Shown here one piece after another: positions 26,790 through 34,303 of a DNA stretch of 64,000 nucleotides. The notes under the pieces are model-generated. The model saw only the letters and a program-made list of their open reading frames with translations, searched no databases and was not told the origin of the DNA. The stretch is taken from contig JAKSLE010000006.1 of NCBI GenBank assembly GCA_024401365.1, positions 102,592-166,591 of the forward strand, given 5' to 3'. Both the position numbers and the translations under genes were made by a program. This DNA comes from Bacteroidales bacterium (GTDB lineage: Bacteria > Bacteroidota > Bacteroidia > Bacteroidales > Marinilabiliaceae). How positions within the stretch are numbered: position 1 is the stretch's first letter; each line of letters starts with the position of its first letter.

Positions 26790-26823
26790 TGCAGAATTGA
26801 TAAAGTATTTACATAGACTGATA

Positions 26824-27501
26824 ATGACGATTGCCATCTTACTTGAGGTGGCAATCGTTGATATTTTTGCTCAGGATGTAGTCGACATCGGAAGTAGCTT
26901 CTCTTACGAAAACGAGGTCTCCCCTAGATGGACCATAGGGGGCAACTTGTCCTACTTTCAGCAGTTCAAACGTGGCGAGGGTTTCGCTATCCAGGCTAAA
27001 GCTAAATGCCAATTCAAATTTATGGAGCGCCGATTCTTGTTTATGGTCGCCTCCATATCTAACGAGGAATATAATAATTCCCGCAACTCGGATATCGAAT
27101 TGCGCCTCATCGAGGGTATTCACATGGGAACAACAGGCATTTTTTCTCATGGCGTATACTTGTCTCAAAGAAGATTGGTATACTACTCCCCTTCTAGCGA
27201 TATAGCTTTCTGCTCCGATGCAACGTACTACCAAAAGCTTACCTTCCCTTGGATAAAGGAGCGTTTTAGACTCCTCGCCTCTATGAGCGAGTCCATAAAT
27301 ATTACTCCCGACAACTCTAAAGCTAAGGTCTTCCAACGTTTCAGACTGGGCCCAGGTATCGACTTCAAAGTCAACAATAAGCTCACCCTTCAGTTCAGCC
27401 ACCACTACGCCGTCGGAGGCAAAAATCAGATTTTCATCGGCGACAGACATAAGCTCCATTACTTTTCTTTGTCATTGAGCATTAAGAGGTTGAAAGGTTA
27501 A
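26824..27501 (+). CDS. Small putative outer-membrane beta-barrel protein (DUF2490-like)
   Basis: 225 residues from the ATG at 26824. A TTG at 26797 would give a more usual signal peptide with basic residues (IKYLHRLIMTIAILL) and is a serious alternative; both give cleavage near DIFAQ. The body is a run of alternating amphipathic strands with many aromatics (WTIGGNLSYFQQF, YLSQRRLVYY, HYFSLSLSIKR at the C-terminus), as in small outer-membrane barrels such as DUF2490. It follows glmM by 34 bp, perhaps in the same transcript. The ffh promoter overlaps its last codons. Confidence 0.65.
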   Translation: MTIAILLEVAIVDIFAQDVVDIGSSFSYENEVSPRWTIGGNLSYFQQFKRGEGFAIQAKAKCQFKFMERRFLFMVASISNEEYNNSRNSDIELRLIEGIHMGTTGIFSHGVYLSQRRLVYYSPSSDIAFCSDATYYQKLTFPWIKERFRLLASMSESINITPDNSKAKVFQRFRLGPGIDFKVNNKLTLQFSHHYAVGGKNQIFIGDRHKLHYFSLSLSIKRLKG

Positions 27502-27519
27502 GGATTTTTACTACCTTTG
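27490..27519 (+). promoter_or_regulatory. ffh promoter
   Basis: TTG at 27490-27492, a 19-bp spacer, then TACCTTTG at 27512-27519, a perfect -7 box. It begins inside the last codons of the preceding gene and places transcription start about 40 bp before the ffh ATG. Confidence 0.7.
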
Positions 27520-27566
27520 CGCGCGATAATGCATTAATCAGAATATACTAATATAGCGAACATAAA

Positions 27567-28901
27567 ATGTTTGAGAACCTATCCGATAAAATTGAACAGG
27601 CGTTCAAGTCGCTTCGTGGCGAGTCAACCATTACCGAACTTAACGTCGCTGAGACACTCAAAGACGTACGCAAGGCTCTTCTCGACGCCGACGTCAACTA
27701 TAAAGTAGCAAAACAATTCGTAGACACTGTTAAGGACAAAGCGCTTGGTCAAGAGGTTTTGAAAAGCGTAAAGCCTGGTCAGCAGATCGTCAAAATAGTA
27801 TATGACGAACTCACCAACCTCATGGGTGGCGAGGCCGTAGACGTAAACCTCAAGGGTAACCCCGCTGTCATCTTGATGTCGGGTCTACAGGGTTCAGGTA
27901 AGACAACTTTTACTGGCAAACTAGCCAATATGCTCAAAACCAAGAGAGGCAAGAGCCCTATGGTCGTGGCTTGCGACGTATACCGCCCTGCCGCTATCGA
28001 CCAGTTGAGAGTCGTAGCTAGCCAGGTCAACGTACCAGTATATGCCGAGGATGGCAACAAGAACCCTATCGAAATCGCCGAAAAGGCTATCGCACAGGCT
28101 AAGTCCTTGGGTTGCGACGTGGTAATCGTCGATACCGCCGGCCGTCTCGCCGTTGATGAGGAGATGATGAACGAAATCGAGGCTCTCAAAAAGGCTCTCA
28201 ACCCTTCAGAAACTCTCTTCGTTGTCGACTCCATGACTGGTCAGGATGCCGTAAATACTGCTTTCGAGTTCAACTCTCGCCTCGATTTCGACGGCGTAGT
28301 ATTGACAAAACTCGATGGCGATACCCGTGGCGGTGCCGCTTTGTCTATCCGAAACGTCGTCAATAAGCCTATCAAGTTCATAGGTACAGGCGAAAAGATG
28401 GATGCCATCGACGTATTCCACCCTTCGCGTATGGCCGACCGTATCCTCGGTATGGGCGATATCCGTACCCTCGTACAGCGCGCTCAGGAGCAAATCGATG
28501 AGGAGGAGGCTAGAAAACTCCAGAAGAAGATAGCTAATAATAAACTCGACTTCGACGACTTCCTCGCTCAGATCCAGCAGGTTAAGAAAATGGGTAACCT
28601 CAAGGACCTCGCTTCTATGATCCCTGGCGTAGGTAAAATGCTGAAGAACGTGGATATCGATGATAACGCTTTCAAAAGCATCGAGGCTATCATCGGCTCC
28701 ATGACCCCTCACGAGAGAAAGAACCCTCAGGTCATAGACGGCTCTAGAAAAAAACGTATCGCCGCCGGTTCTGGTACTTCTCTCCAGGATGTCAACCGCC
28801 TGCTCAAACAGTTCGAGGAGACTCGCAAAATCATGAAGCTTATGTCTGGTAAGACCGGCGCTAACATGCGCCGCATGATGGGCGGCCTTATGAGACATTA
28901 A
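27567..28901 (+). CDS. ffh: Signal recognition particle GTPase Ffh
   Basis: 444 residues, a normal Ffh length. The N domain opens with MFENLSDKIEQAFKSLRG, the G domain has the P-loop GLQGSGKTT and DTAGRL with TKLDGD, and the C-terminal M domain is methionine-rich (MMGGLMRH end, with MKLMSG before it). Ffh binds 4.5S RNA and signal sequences and delivers ribosomes to FtsY at the membrane. It has its own promoter and lies 34 bp before folD. No 4.5S RNA gene was seen in the window. Confidence 0.97.
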   Translation: MFENLSDKIEQAFKSLRGESTITELNVAETLKDVRKALLDADVNYKVAKQFVDTVKDKALGQEVLKSVKPGQQIVKIVYDELTNLMGGEAVDVNLKGNPAVILMSGLQGSGKTTFTGKLANMLKTKRGKSPMVVACDVYRPAAIDQLRVVASQVNVPVYAEDGNKNPIEIAEKAIAQAKSLGCDVVIVDTAGRLAVDEEMMNEIEALKKALNPSETLFVVDSMTGQDAVNTAFEFNSRLDFDGVVLTKLDGDTRGGAALSIRNVVNKPIKFIGTGEKMDAIDVFHPSRMADRILGMGDIRTLVQRAQEQIDEEEARKLQKKIANNKLDFDDFLAQIQQVKKMGNLKDLASMIPGVGKMLKNVDIDDNAFKSIEAIIGSMTPHERKNPQVIDGSRKKRIAAGSGTSLQDVNRLLKQFEETRKIMKLMSGKTGANMRRMMGGLMRH

Positions 28902-28934
28902 TAATAAACTGATTACTCACCTACATTACAAGAT

Positions 28935-29810
28935 ATGCAATTAATAGATGGTAAGCAGACTGCTGCCGCAATACGCAAGGAGATTGCAGAGCAGGTCGAC
29001 CAGATGGTAGCACGCGGAGAGCGTCGCCCTCATTTGGTAGCAATACTTGTGGGTCATGACGGTGGCTCGGAAACTTACGTAGCTAACAAGGTTAAGGCTT
29101 GTGAGGAGTGCGGTTTTAAGTCTACCCTACTCCGCCACGAGGACAATATTACCGAGGCTGAATTGCTGGCCGAGGTCGACCGCCTCAACAAAGACCCCGA
29201 GGTCGATGGCTTCATCGTGCAATTACCTCTCCCTAAGCACATCGACGAGGAGAAGGTTACTCACGCTATCGACCCTACAAAGGATGTCGACGGCTTCCAC
29301 CCAGTAAATGTAGGTCGTATGACTATCGGCGCTCCAGCATTTATTTCGGCTACCCCTCAAGGTATCGTAGACCTTATCAAGAGATACAATATCCAGACAG
29401 CAGGCAAACACGCAGTTGTCATCGGTCGAAGCAATATCGTAGGCCGACCTATGAGCGTATTGCTCTCTCAAAAGGGTATCGACTGTACCGTGACTCTCGT
29501 TCATAGCCGCACACAGAATATCAAGGAAATATGCGCTCAGGCTGATATCATCATTGCCGCTATCGGTAAACCTGGTTTCGTTACCGCCGATATGGTAAAG
29601 GAGGGCGCTACTGTCATCGACGTAGGTACTACTCGCGTAAAGGACGAGACTAGCCCTCGCGGATGGAGACTCAAGGGCGATGTCGATTTCGCTAACGTAT
29701 CCCCTAAGTGCGCTTTCATAACCCCAGTCCCTGGCGGTGTAGGCCCTATGACTATCGTCTCCTTGATGAAAAACACCCTCTTGGCTGGCCAGAAGGCTAT
29801 ATATAAGTAA
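28935..29810 (+). CDS. folD: Methylenetetrahydrofolate dehydrogenase / methenyltetrahydrofolate cyclohydrolase FolD
   Basis: 291 residues, usual length. Visible family motifs are the catalytic-Lys region ([15 protein letters not shown]), [30 protein letters not shown] for NADP binding, and [16 protein letters not shown] near the C-terminus. The enzyme interconverts methylene-, methenyl- and formyl-tetrahydrofolate in one-carbon metabolism. Likely co-transcribed with ffh and followed by a strong terminator. Confidence 0.97.
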   Translation: MQLIDGKQTAAAIRKEIAEQVDQMVARGERRPHLVAILVGHDGGSETYVANKVKACEECGFKSTLLRHEDNITEAELLAEVDRLNKDPEVDGFIVQLPLPKHIDEEKVTHAIDPTKDVDGFHPVNVGRMTIGAPAFISATPQGIVDLIKRYNIQTAGKHAVVIGRSNIVGRPMSVLLSQKGIDCTVTLVHSRTQNIKEICAQADIIIAAIGKPGFVTADMVKEGATVIDVGTTRVKDETSPRGWRLKGDVDFANVSPKCAFITPVPGGVGPMTIVSLMKNTLLAGQKAIYK

Positions 29811-29835
29811 ATAATACTTATCCCACCATACACCC

Positions 29836-29868
29836 CCGCTAATGTCAAAGCACATTGGCGGTTTTTTT
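29836..29868 (+). terminator. Terminator after folD
   Basis: A 10-bp stem (CCGCTAATGT / ACATTGGCGG) with one U-G pair that forms only in the plus-strand RNA, a 6-nt loop and seven T residues. Confidence 0.9.
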
Positions 29869-29900
29869 GTTTATATACCTCTAATATTTAACATTAATTT

Positions 29901-29952
29901 GCAATAACACTATTGCTATTATTGATATAGTGTACTACCTTTGCAGTACACT
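29901..29952 (+). promoter_or_regulatory. Promoter with operator-like dyads
   Basis: TTG at 29913-29915, a 20-bp spacer and TACCTTTG at 29936-29943. The -7 box is bracketed by a perfect 8-bp inverted repeat (AGTGTACT at 29929-29936, AGTACACT at 29945-29952). A second dyad, GCAATA/TATTGC, lies at 29901-29916 over the -33 region. This looks like a regulated promoter reading to the right. The only candidate product is the short frame at 29988, or a small RNA. Nothing else is seen between folD and the MFS gene. Confidence 0.5.
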
Positions 29953-29987
29953 CATAAAGAGATAATACATATTACTTAGCTCATATC

Positions 29988-30164
29988 ATGCACCCCTCAA
30001 ATAATATTCAGTTTACGACTCATATACACGGCCAGCTCTACTCATACCACTTACTAAATATTACACGTTATATACAAAAAACACACACGCGAAAAAGTAA
30101 ATGGTCTAGATATATGACCTTTCAATTAATATCATACTTACGTAAAAAGGGCTACAACTCGTGA
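29988..30164 (+). CDS. Possible small protein, 58 aa
   Basis: An ATG frame of 58 codons starts 45 bp after a perfect -7 box. The peptide is basic and rich in His, Tyr and Lys, with no membrane segment and no family I recognise. Its last codons run into the terminator hairpin of the convergent MFS gene, which weakens the case. The transcript could equally be noncoding. Confidence 0.25.
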   Translation: MHPSNNIQFTTHIHGQLYSYHLLNITRYIQKTHTRKSKWSRYMTFQLISYLRKKGYNS

Positions 30165-30177
30165 AGAGAAGTAGCCC
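30144..30177 (-). terminator. Terminator of the Fsr-type MFS gene
   Basis: A 7-bp perfect stem (GGGCTAC / GTAGCCC) with a 15-nt loop; on the minus strand it is followed by TTTTT. It is 26 bp past the MFS stop codon. Confidence 0.7.
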
Positions 30178-30202
30178 ATTACCATTTTTATATGATATAA
30201 TG

Positions 30203-31393
30203 TCAACGTCTCTTATTCAGCGATGGTAAAAATGCTGCCACTAAACCCAACAATGGCATATACGCACAGAAATCATATATCGCCTTTATGCCATAAATAT
30301 CAATGAACTTGCCCAAAACCGCACTGGCTATACCGGCAACACCAAACGCAAAACCGTAGAATAACCCCGATATCAAACCTAAACGATATGGCAAAAGCTC
30401 TTGCGCATATAGCAATATCGCTGGAAATGCCGAAGAAAGCACAAATCCTGCTCCGAAACTTAATACTACCGTCCATACAAATCCTACATGTGGCATCAAT
30501 AGCGAGAACGGCGCAGTGCCAAGTATCGAAATCCATATCACATACTTGCGCCCTATCTTATCCCCCACCGGTCCACCTACAAACGTGCCTATAGCAGTGG
30601 CAGCCAAAAAGGTAAATAGACAAACCTGCGACATCTGTACCGAAACGCCAAATTCTTCTATAAGATAAAAGGTATAATAGCTTGTAAGACTGGCCATGTA
30701 TATGTACTTGGAGAATATCAATATCGTCAGTACAACCAGCGCCCATATAGTCTTCCCTCCCGAGAGTGGTCGCTGATTGGATACTGCCATACGTATATTC
30801 TGCTGCTTGGCCTTGGCCAGATACCCAGCAAACCACTCGCTTATCGGCTTGGCTACCATATATGCCATAGCAGCAAATAGTAAAAACCAGAGTATGCTGG
30901 TACGACCGTTAGGAGCAACTATAATGGCTACCAAAAGCGGACCTAACGAGGAGCCTATATTGCCGCCTACCTGAAATATCGATTGCGCTAGCCCTCGCTT
31001 GCCTCCCGACGCCAACGACGCTATCCTCGATGCCTCAGGGTGCAACGTCGATGAACCTACTCCTATTATAAAGACACAGGGCAACATGGTATATAGGTTA
31101 GGCGCTAAGGCTAACCCCATTATACCTAACGTAGTAAAGGTAGTAGCTACCCATAGACTGTGCGACATGGGATGACGGTCAAAAAACAATCCTACTACAG
31201 GTTGAAAAACCGATGCCGCTATCTGATACACAAGGGTCACTATGCCTATCTGCGCAAACGAAAGAGAAAGTTCTTCCTTCAAAATAGGATAACTGGCCGT
31301 CAGCACAGCCTGCAAAAGGTCATTTAGAAGATGCGATGCCCCCAGACATATCAATATCTTGAGCACAGCACTGGATTGTTTTTCGGATGTCAT
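30203..31393 (-). CDS. MFS efflux transporter of the fosmidomycin-resistance (Fsr) family
   Basis: 396 residues with about 12 membrane segments. The N-terminal LICLGASHLLNDLLQAVLTASYP and the segment GVGSSTLHPEASRIASLASGGKRGLAQSIFQVGGNIGSS-like region match the Fsr subgroup. The family exports fosmidomycin and other compounds in E. coli; the natural substrate here is unknown. It has its own promoter, inside the 3' end of the upstream gene, and a terminator, so it is expressed as one gene. Confidence 0.87.
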   Translation of the reverse strand: MTSEKQSSAVLKILICLGASHLLNDLLQAVLTASYPILKEELSLSFAQIGIVTLVYQIAASVFQPVVGLFFDRHPMSHSLWVATTFTTLGIMGLALAPNLYTMLPCVFIIGVGSSTLHPEASRIASLASGGKRGLAQSIFQVGGNIGSSLGPLLVAIIVAPNGRTSILWFLLFAAMAYMVAKPISEWFAGYLAKAKQQNIRMAVSNQRPLSGGKTIWALVVLTILIFSKYIYMASLTSYYTFYLIEEFGVSVQMSQVCLFTFLAATAIGTFVGGPVGDKIGRKYVIWISILGTAPFSLLMPHVGFVWTVVLSFGAGFVLSSAFPAILLYAQELLPYRLGLISGLFYGFAFGVAGIASAVLGKFIDIYGIKAIYDFCAYMPLLGLVAAFLPSLNKRR

Positions 31394-31417
31394 TTATCTG
31401 TTGTCGTTTTTCTTCTG

Positions 31418-31445
31418 CAAAGATACACAACTAATCCCACATCAA
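31418..31445 (-). promoter_or_regulatory. Promoter of the Fsr-type MFS gene
   Basis: On the minus strand TTG at 31445-31443, a 17-bp spacer and TATCTTTG at 31425-31418, a perfect -7 box, 24 bp before the ATG. It starts within the last codons of the gene at 31431-32138. Confidence 0.6.
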
Positions 31446-32138
31446 TTTCAATACACCATTCTTTTTACCACCTTCTTTCAGACAGTGATAGTTGCTTCGC
31501 GTGTCAGATAAGAACAATGTATCATCTTCAAATTTTGCCTCCATCTTTATCTCTCCGAAATAGACATCTATTATATCGTCAAATATGTCCGACTGCTTCC
31601 AGTATCCTTCGCCTAAATCGGCAATGTTCGTCACTATAAGGTGCTTGCCTTCGCCCTTACCATATATCTCTATCGTCGCAGGTGCTGTCGCTCTCTCTGT
31701 AGTCTGCTCTCCGTCTTCTGTCCAGGCTACAGTGCCTAAGTGATTGTATCTCAGTGGTGTCGTCTTTCGCTCTACTTCAAAGTCTTTCTTCATCTGCGCC
31801 ATCTCTGCCTCATTGCGCGCCTCTTCTTCTGCCTTGGCACTGGCTAGACTTTCTGCTAGATAACTCTCTAATAGATCTTCCCTGATAAAGGTCATCTCTT
31901 CTCGCCTCATCTTCACAAATATTACTTTATCGTCCCCTTCATACACTAGCTTGTCTCCCCCTACTATAAACGCACCATCCTTTATCTCTGCTTTTATAAG
32001 ATGCCCAGCCTCAAACTCAATGTCTGCCGTATTGTCCCCATTCATTATAATGTACGACGACATACCTAATCTCTGCATCAATTCGTAGTCTATGACCTCC
32101 TTGCCACTAACCACCTTAGCCAAAATATATTTTGCCAT
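31431..32138 (-). CDS. Hypothetical protein, 235 aa
   Basis: I do not recognise this family. The protein looks cytosolic, with no signal or membrane segment. The first half is beta-rich (YIIMNGDNTADIEFEAGHLIKAEI), followed by an acidic charged helix with Ala and Glu (ESLASAKAEEEARNEAEMAQMKKDFEVE, about 93-125) and a second beta-rich half ending GVLKLMWD. A TAATTTTG promoter box lies 32 bp upstream. It follows the flotillin gene on the same strand but beyond that gene's terminator. Confidence 0.7.
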   Translation of the reverse strand: MAKYILAKVVSGKEVIDYELMQRLGMSSYIIMNGDNTADIEFEAGHLIKAEIKDGAFIVGGDKLVYEGDDKVIFVKMRREEMTFIREDLLESYLAESLASAKAEEEARNEAEMAQMKKDFEVERKTTPLRYNHLGTVAWTEDGEQTTERATAPATIEIYGKGEGKHLIVTNIADLGEGYWKQSDIFDDIIDVYFGEIKMEAKFEDDTLFLSDTRSNYHCLKEGGKKNGVLKLMWD

Positions 32139-32170
32139 AACTGTTAATTTGAAAAATATTTAATCTACTG

Positions 32171-32178
32171 CAAAATTA
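32171..32178 (-). promoter_or_regulatory. Promoter -7 box of the 235-aa hypothetical gene
   Basis: TAATTTTG on the minus strand fits TAnnTTTG, 32 bp before the ATG at 32138. A TTTG lies 23 bp further upstream, longer than the usual spacing. Confidence 0.45.
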
Positions 32179-32205
32179 CAATATTTAACGATAAAATAAA
32201 ACAAA

Positions 32206-32232
32206 AGGCCCAGATATCAAATACCTGGACCT
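32206..32232 (-). terminator. Terminator of the NfeD-flotillin operon
   Basis: An 11-bp stem whose two imperfect positions are G-U pairs only in the minus-strand RNA (AGGTCCAGGTA with TATCTGGGCCT), followed by TTTGTTTTATTTT. The pairing asymmetry supports the minus strand. Confidence 0.8.
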
Positions 32233-32254
32233 CAATATAATTCTATGCCAACAT

Positions 32255-33625
32255 TTATTCTTGTGGCTCTGCTGGCTTCTGCTCTTCTTCTTTCTTCTTT
32301 GCAAGATATTCTGGAAGTGATAGTCCAGCCTGATCAAACAACTCTCCGAGTGGAGGTACACTCTTCATGAGCCCCGAAAGAAAATTGGCCGTAGAGGTCT
32401 GTCCATTGCCATTGCCACCATTATCCCAAACGGTAACCTTGTCAATCTGAATACCCTTGATAGCATCAACTTGCGTCTTAACAAGTTCTGGCAACTTCTC
32501 CAAAAGCAACAGCGTGTAGGCCTTCGTAGCATCTCCACCAGCAGCTTGTATCATCTTATCATAACCTTGTGCTTGCTTGGTCAATATCTCATAGAGACCC
32601 TTGGCTTCTGCTTCCATCTTGGCAAAAATAGCATCTGCCTCACCTTTCGCATTTACTCGCTTGCGCTCTGCTTCTGCTTCTGCTTGTATCACAAGTCGCT
32701 TCTTCTCTATCTCTTGCGCAACAATGACGTTGGCTACCTGTGTACTGCGCTCCCTGTCTGCACGGGCTTCCTCTGCCCTCTGCTCTGCTGCATACGCCTC
32801 CTCAAGTGCCTTGGCTTGCGCAACTTTCTCTGCTGCAGTGGCCTTACGCTGCGCCTCTGCTTCTGCCTCTCTACGACTGGCATCAGATTGCGCAATGTTA
32901 ACCTTCGACTCGTTCTCGCCCTTCACAGCTTGAGCATTGGCATCTGCCGTACGGATACGTGTCTCTCTGTCCGCCTCTGCTTTACCAATCTCACCAAACT
33001 TCTCTTGCTCGGCTACTCTAACCTTCGCTTCGTTGATGGCCTTTGCAGCTGCTTCTTGTCCAAGTGCCTCAATATATCCACTCTCGTCTTTAATATCGGT
33101 TACGTTAACGTTGATAAGCTTCAGACCTATCTTCTTCAACTCTACCTCTACATTGGCTGTAATGGCCTCAAGGAACTTGTCTCGGTCTGAGTTCAACTCC
33201 TCAATCGACATCGTTGCTATTACTAGACGAAGCTGTCCAAAGAGAATATCTCTAGCCAACTCTTGTATCTGCTGCGCACTCTGTCCAAGCAAACGCTCTG
33301 CTGCAGCTACCATCGTCTCTTCTTCTGTACTGATACCTACCGTAAAACGACATGGTACGTCTACTCGAATGTTCTGACGGCTCAAAGCATTGGTAAGATT
33401 GGCATCAATACCTATAGGTGTCAACGACAAATATGCATAGTCTTGAATAATAGGCCACACAAATGCACCACCACCATGTATACACTTGGCACTCTTCTTC
33501 GATCCGCTGGTACCATATATTACAAGTACCTTGTCCGATGGACAACGACGGTAACGGTTGATAAGCGCAACTAAAAGTAAAATACCTACGCCTATCAGAA
33601 TAATTATCAGATTTGAAACATCCAT
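32255..33625 (-). CDS. Flotillin-family (SPFH) membrane protein
   Basis: 456 residues. A single N-terminal membrane anchor (LIIILIGVGILLLVALIN) is followed by an SPFH/PHB domain (about 50-220) and a long Ala/Glu coiled coil (EAEAQRKATAAEKVAQAKAL, AEAERKRVNAKGEADAIF; about 225-370), the standard flotillin layout. Flotillins form large oligomers in membrane microdomains and scaffold other membrane proteins. It follows the NfeD-like gene by 29 bp, the usual pairing seen in bacteria (as with yuaF-floT). Confidence 0.93.
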   Translation of the reverse strand: MDVSNLIIILIGVGILLLVALINRYRRCPSDKVLVIYGTSGSKKSAKCIHGGGAFVWPIIQDYAYLSLTPIGIDANLTNALSRQNIRVDVPCRFTVGISTEEETMVAAAERLLGQSAQQIQELARDILFGQLRLVIATMSIEELNSDRDKFLEAITANVEVELKKIGLKLINVNVTDIKDESGYIEALGQEAAAKAINEAKVRVAEQEKFGEIGKAEADRETRIRTADANAQAVKGENESKVNIAQSDASRREAEAEAQRKATAAEKVAQAKALEEAYAAEQRAEEARADRERSTQVANVIVAQEIEKKRLVIQAEAEAERKRVNAKGEADAIFAKMEAEAKGLYEILTKQAQGYDKMIQAAGGDATKAYTLLLLEKLPELVKTQVDAIKGIQIDKVTVWDNGGNGNGQTSTANFLSGLMKSVPPLGELFDQAGLSLPEYLAKKKEEEQKPAEPQE

Positions 33626-33654
33626 TAGTTGTGATTTATTTTAATTATTACTTT

Positions 33655-34251
33655 TTATGCTTTCTCTACCAATAGCGTATGCTTGTCTACCAAACTGAGT
33701 ACCTTTACTTTCGTACCGCTAGGCAAAAGCTCACCATCAGTCACTGCTGCCAACTCTTGTATCGACCCGCCAAAACTGACTTGCACCTTGCCTTGCCCCG
33801 TCCTGGCTGCAGGTATACGTAAATACACATCACATACCGTGCCTACACACTCCTCTACCCTGTACGCTCCATTGGTCTCCAACTTCATTACTTGCTTTAG
33901 TAATAGAACGAAAAGCCCCACAAATACCACACCAGTGAGCAGTGCTAATACTAATAGTACCACAGGATTGTCAACTACCGACGACCAGCAGACTCCTCCC
34001 CAGCCAAAGCCTAGAAGAAAATTCACCACATTCCTTATACTGAAAAGCTGCATCACACCCCCAGTACCTAATGTGTCTCCGTCTACATCGGCCGAAATGT
34101 CCGCTCCCGCATCAGCATCTCCTATACCTACAAAGGTAAGTATCATCTGAACTATAAAGACTAATGACGCAACGCCGGCTATAGTCCAGTATATCCTGAC
34201 TCCTGGTTCTATGGCTTCGTACCACGCTAAAAAAATATTCTCCATATGCAC
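33655..34251 (-). CDS. NfeD-like membrane protein with OB-fold
   Basis: 198 residues with about three membrane segments (IYWTIAGVASLVFIVQMIL; FLLGFGWGGVCW; PVVLLVLALLTGVVFVGLFVLLL) separated by an acidic loop rich in Asp and Gly (GIGDADAGADISADVDGD). The C-terminal 65 residues form the soluble OB-like domain (CVGTVCDVYLRI, GKVQVSFGG, GTKVKVLSL). NfeD proteins partner flotillins encoded beside them, as here. A start two codons in (MENIF) is possible. A strong promoter sits 22 bp upstream. Confidence 0.88.
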   Translation of the reverse strand: MHMENIFLAWYEAIEPGVRIYWTIAGVASLVFIVQMILTFVGIGDADAGADISADVDGDTLGTGGVMQLFSIRNVVNFLLGFGWGGVCWSSVVDNPVVLLVLALLTGVVFVGLFVLLLKQVMKLETNGAYRVEECVGTVCDVYLRIPAARTGQGKVQVSFGGSIQELAAVTDGELLPSGTKVKVLSLVDKHTLLVEKA

Positions 34252-34272
34252 GTTCGTATTAATGAGTATCTA

Positions 34273-34303
34273 CAAAGATATAACTTCATCTTTAATAATC
34301 AAA
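34273..34303 (-). promoter_or_regulatory. Promoter of the NfeD-flotillin operon
   Basis: On the minus strand TTTG (34303-34300), exactly 19 bp, then TATCTTTG (34280-34273): the best full consensus match in the window. It begins inside the stop region of the preceding reductase gene. Confidence 0.8.

Noticed and set aside
26713-26823. A start for the outer-membrane-like gene overlapping glmM
   Set aside because: The stretch before 26824 is glmM read in another frame, and a signal peptide appears only at 26797 or 26824.
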